Shown: one piece after another, positions 20,351-22,037 of the stretch
How the letters are laid out: each line of letters begins with the position of its first letter
Position numbering within the stretch: the first letter of the stretch is position 1
Assembly: GCA_023415235.1 (NCBI GenBank)
Contig: JAEZLP010000067.1
Coordinates: forward strand, 1-22,037
Direction: 5' to 3'
DNA from: Bacillota bacterium
Lineage (GTDB): Bacteria > Bacillota > Clostridia > Peptostreptococcales > Anaerovoracaceae
DNA: 22,037 nucleotides
The notes under the pieces: generated by a model
What the model saw: the letters and a program-made list of their open reading frames with translations, nothing else
Database searches by the model: none
What the model was told of the DNA's origin: nothing
Program-made: the position numbers and the translations under genes

Positions 20351-21199
20351 TTATAAATGTTTATTAATTGCCAGACCTTCCTGCATTCCATTTGGGTATA
20401 GATAGACCAGCTTTTTTCTATTAAAAACCGGATTAACATCGTGGATAATAGAGTGATGATTCGGGCAAACAATGAGCTGATTACTTGCGTCATTATTTAA
20501 GCTGTTTACAAAATAATCTATGTGGTGCGCTTCAATGACACTTGCTCCATATTCTTCTCCGATTAACTTCCCGCAGATTTGGCACCGGTTATTATATAAC
20601 AGTTTAAGATTGTCACCTATTTTTCTATTTAATTTTCGGATTCTAATGATCCTTTCATCCACAAGGATTCCGGCTTCCTCATCAATCATATCAAAACTGA
20701 ATTTGGATTCTAAAACGCGCTCTGGCTGTTTCTTTACTGCTTGTTTTAGGAGGTGAATATCGCCGGCAGTGATAGCCTCAAAGATATAGGAATCATCATA
20801 TTCAGTTGTGTAGACAGCAAGGTATTCTTTAAAATCTTCCGGTAATCTTATAATGGTGCGATCCCCTTTGGGACGTATTTCTCTCTGCCACAGGATAAAG
20901 TTATAACTTTTTAAGAAGCTGGCCTGCAGTGCTTGTGCCAAATCTCCGTTATAGGGATATCGAATCTGAAGAGTGTCATTGATTCTTTTAAATCGTGCAT
21001 CAAAATTTACATTTCTAATTTGCGCCTTATAACTTCTTCCATTCAAGTATATGTTTATTGGTTTAGATTCTCCTCGTTGTAGGAACTTTCCCATGTTCCT
21101 TGCGAAGATTACCTGATTGTCTACAGGCAAAGTCAGGCCTTCGACCAGTAAAGACCAATTGACTTCAGTTTTATATACATAGTGTTCAAATGTTTTCAT
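20351..21199 (-). CDS. HNH endonuclease domain protein
   Basis: 282 residues. The C-terminal HNH/zinc-finger nuclease domain is clear: C206-Q-I-C209-G, E-A-H225-H226-I-D, then C245-P-N-H248-H249-S-I-I-H253, giving a zinc site of paired CxxC-type residues and the catalytic His. The N-terminal 120 residues (with P-I-N-I-Y-L-N-G-R-S-Y-K-A-Q-I near 47-61) form a separate domain that I do not recognise and that may recognise DNA. Such two-domain HNH proteins are common in restriction or defence loci and mobile DNA. The ribosome binding site is weak (AAGAAG). No methyltransferase partner is visible. The gene appears intact, in contrast to its broken neighbours. Confidence 0.82.
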   Translation of the reverse strand: MKTFEHYVYKTEVNWSLLVEGLTLPVDNQVIFARNMGKFLQRGESKPINIYLNGRSYKAQIRNVNFDARFKRINDTLQIRYPYNGDLAQALQASFLKSYNFILWQREIRPKGDRTIIRLPEDFKEYLAVYTTEYDDSYIFEAITAGDIHLLKQAVKKQPERVLESKFSFDMIDEEAGILVDERIIRIRKLNRKIGDNLKLLYNNRCQICGKLIGEEYGASVIEAHHIDYFVNSLNNDASNQLIVCPNHHSIIHDVNPVFNRKKLVYLYPNGMQEGLAINKHL

Positions 21200-21232
21200 A
21201 GGATCAACTTCTTTAACAAATCATCAGAGACT

Positions 21233-21496
21233 CTATTCCATTAATTTAAGATTATTCATTATCTTGATATAATTCAATATAAATGGTTCTATTGATTTTT
21301 TAACATTTTCAAAGAATTCCAATTTGTTAATACTAAAACTCCAGCAGCTTCCCCGGCCGCTTTTTCTGTCTTTTAATATCAGGTCTGCTCTTTTGCTTTC
21401 AGACAACTGATATTCCATTCCCTTATTTTTCAGCTCAGGGATTATCTCATAATCAAGATTTAGCAACCAGGGATAGTCAGCTATCAAGCGTTCTAA
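21233..21496 (-). pseudogene. Broken PD-(D/E)xK-like nuclease gene fragment
   Basis: The frame encodes L-E-R-L-I-A-D-Y-P-W-L-L-N-L-D-Y-E-I-I-P-E-L, later K-R-A-D-L-I-L-K-D-R-K, a pattern of an N-terminal helix plus the catalytic Asp strand of a PD-(D/E)xK nuclease. The next strand should end in (I/V/L)-E-F-K. In this frame it reads G-S-C-W-S-F-S, but the neighbouring frame gives R-P-G-K-L-L-E-F followed at once by a stop. A one- or two-base indel between 21351 and 21367 therefore breaks the nuclease core. The beginning also lacks its own start and overlaps the end of the DUF4238 fragment, so both ends are damaged. Confidence 0.5.
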
Positions 21497-21825
21497 GCAA
21501 TCCGGGCATTTGTTATTGCAAAGAAAAGAAATAAATCATTAATTATATCGGTTTTGTTTTCTTCTATCCATTTTAATGTGTCTTTCGTTATATCCTTTCC
21601 TAAGAATACGTCCAATATTCTCTTCCATCTGCCCTCTATTTTGGATAATAGAATCTCTATAGAATTATCATCGTCATAAAATCTATTACGATAAGCAATA
21701 TCTCCAATCGAAGCATTTTTTATATATTTTCGCTCAATAAACCGAAATAAGCCAATAGATTTTTGATTAATATCAGAAAAATTTCTTAAATAAAATTGAG
21801 GTATAAAATGCTGTTTTTTGCCCAT
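21493..21825 (-). pseudogene. DUF4238 protein, truncated 5' part
   Basis: The protein opens MGKKQHFIPQFYLRNFSD, the diagnostic K-K-Q-H-F/Y-I/V-P-x-F-Y-L-x-N-F-S start of DUF4238 proteins. The ATG at 21825 is preferred over earlier ATGs because AAGG lies eight bases upstream. DUF4238 proteins are usually about 250-350 residues; this one stops after about 110, in the middle of the helical core (L-F-F-A-I-T-N-A-R-I-A), where it runs into the fragment of another gene. The family is of unknown function and often found near defence or mobile genes. It could still be expressed as a short protein. Confidence 0.65.
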
Positions 21826-21904
21826 AATCATTACCTTGTTATCCACTACAATAAGTATAAGCACAACCTTTTCGCTAAACCCTGACCTAGATGGTTAATG
21901 CTAT

Positions 21905-22037
21905 TTATTTCTGCGTATTCCGGAACATCCGGACGGCGAATCCGGAAACATCCGGACACGAAACCGGAAGTATCCGGACACTTTGCCGGCTAAATTGATT
22001 GTAAAATAATTGCTGCTTTTCGGCAACAAATATTGTC
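21905..22037. mobile_element. Probable end of an IS21-family insertion sequence (partial)
   Basis: Multiple subterminal TCCGGA repeats ahead of a transposase gene are a hallmark of IS21-family ends, and this sequence (T-G-C-G-T-A-T-T-C-C-G-G-A-A-C-A-T-C-C-G-G) strongly recalls them. The istA/istB genes would lie to the right, outside the window, so the assignment rests on the repeats alone. Confidence 0.55.
21920..21985. repeat. Three 22-bp tandem TCCGGA-containing repeats
   Basis: Units start at 21920, 21942 and 21964 and share CCGGAa(a/g)-(c/t)ATCCGGAC followed by six to seven variable bases; a fourth partial CCGG begins at 21986. The 22-bp spacing is two helical turns. Confidence 0.85.

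Noticed and set aside
21920..21985. CRISPR array
   Set aside because: Units are contiguous 22-bp tandem repeats with only six to seven variable bases, not repeats separated by unique spacers of about 30 bp.

Overview
This window looks like a chromosomal segment from an anaerobic, Gram-positive Clostridia-type bacterium. The grounds are strong GGAGG ribosome binding sites, consensus sigma-A promoters, short intergenic gaps, a Ctc-type L25, a BMP-family lipoprotein with its ABC transporter, a bacterial ferritin, and several small gene families common in Firmicutes. The left two thirds (about 1-16200) read as intact core or accessory chromosome of moderate G+C. The right third (about 16400-22037) is more A+T-rich and contains a metal-related operon, gene remnants and the edge of a probable insertion sequence.

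Layout. 1-5000 (minus): purine-nucleoside-type ABC uptake operon, lipoprotein, then two-domain ATPase, then two permeases, with xanthine phosphoribosyltransferase (5239-5811, minus) just upstream. 6052-6564 (plus): ferritin, divergent from xpt. 6759-7353 (plus): a helix-turn-helix protein followed by a truncated DUF4180 gene. 7432-12411 (minus): a four-gene efflux operon (MacB-type ATPase, large FtsX-like permease, membrane-fusion protein, TetR repressor), read from a near-perfect promoter that sits between two matching TetR-type operators. 12666-13073 (minus): an unknown tail-anchored protein. 13278-15533 (plus): a YjbQ/UPF0047 protein, a cell-wall amidase and a protein built from two copies of one helical domain. 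15626-16195 (minus): ribosomal protein L25/Ctc with a structured leader.

The most notable part is 16475-19268 (minus): arsR, an ACR3 arsenite exporter, hgcA and hgcB in one tightly packed operon. HgcA carries the N-V-W-C-A-A-G-K cap-helix motif and five C-terminal membrane helices. HgcB carries two CxxCxxCxxxC clusters and a Cys-Cys tail. Together they are the known determinants of mercury methylation. The organism is therefore predicted to make methylmercury under anaerobic conditions, with the genes placed under an As(III)-type ArsR switch. A 40-bp direct repeat lies on each side of this segment (16418-16457 and 20093-20133), which suggests that the cassette was inserted or recombined as a unit.

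19700-22037 is degraded accessory DNA: a frameshifted pseudogene, a signal-peptide fragment, a 38-residue membrane ORF, an intact HNH endonuclease, a DUF4238 fragment fused in tandem to a broken PD-(D/E)xK-like gene, and 22-bp TCCGGA-rich tandem repeats typical of the end of an IS21-family element running off the right edge.
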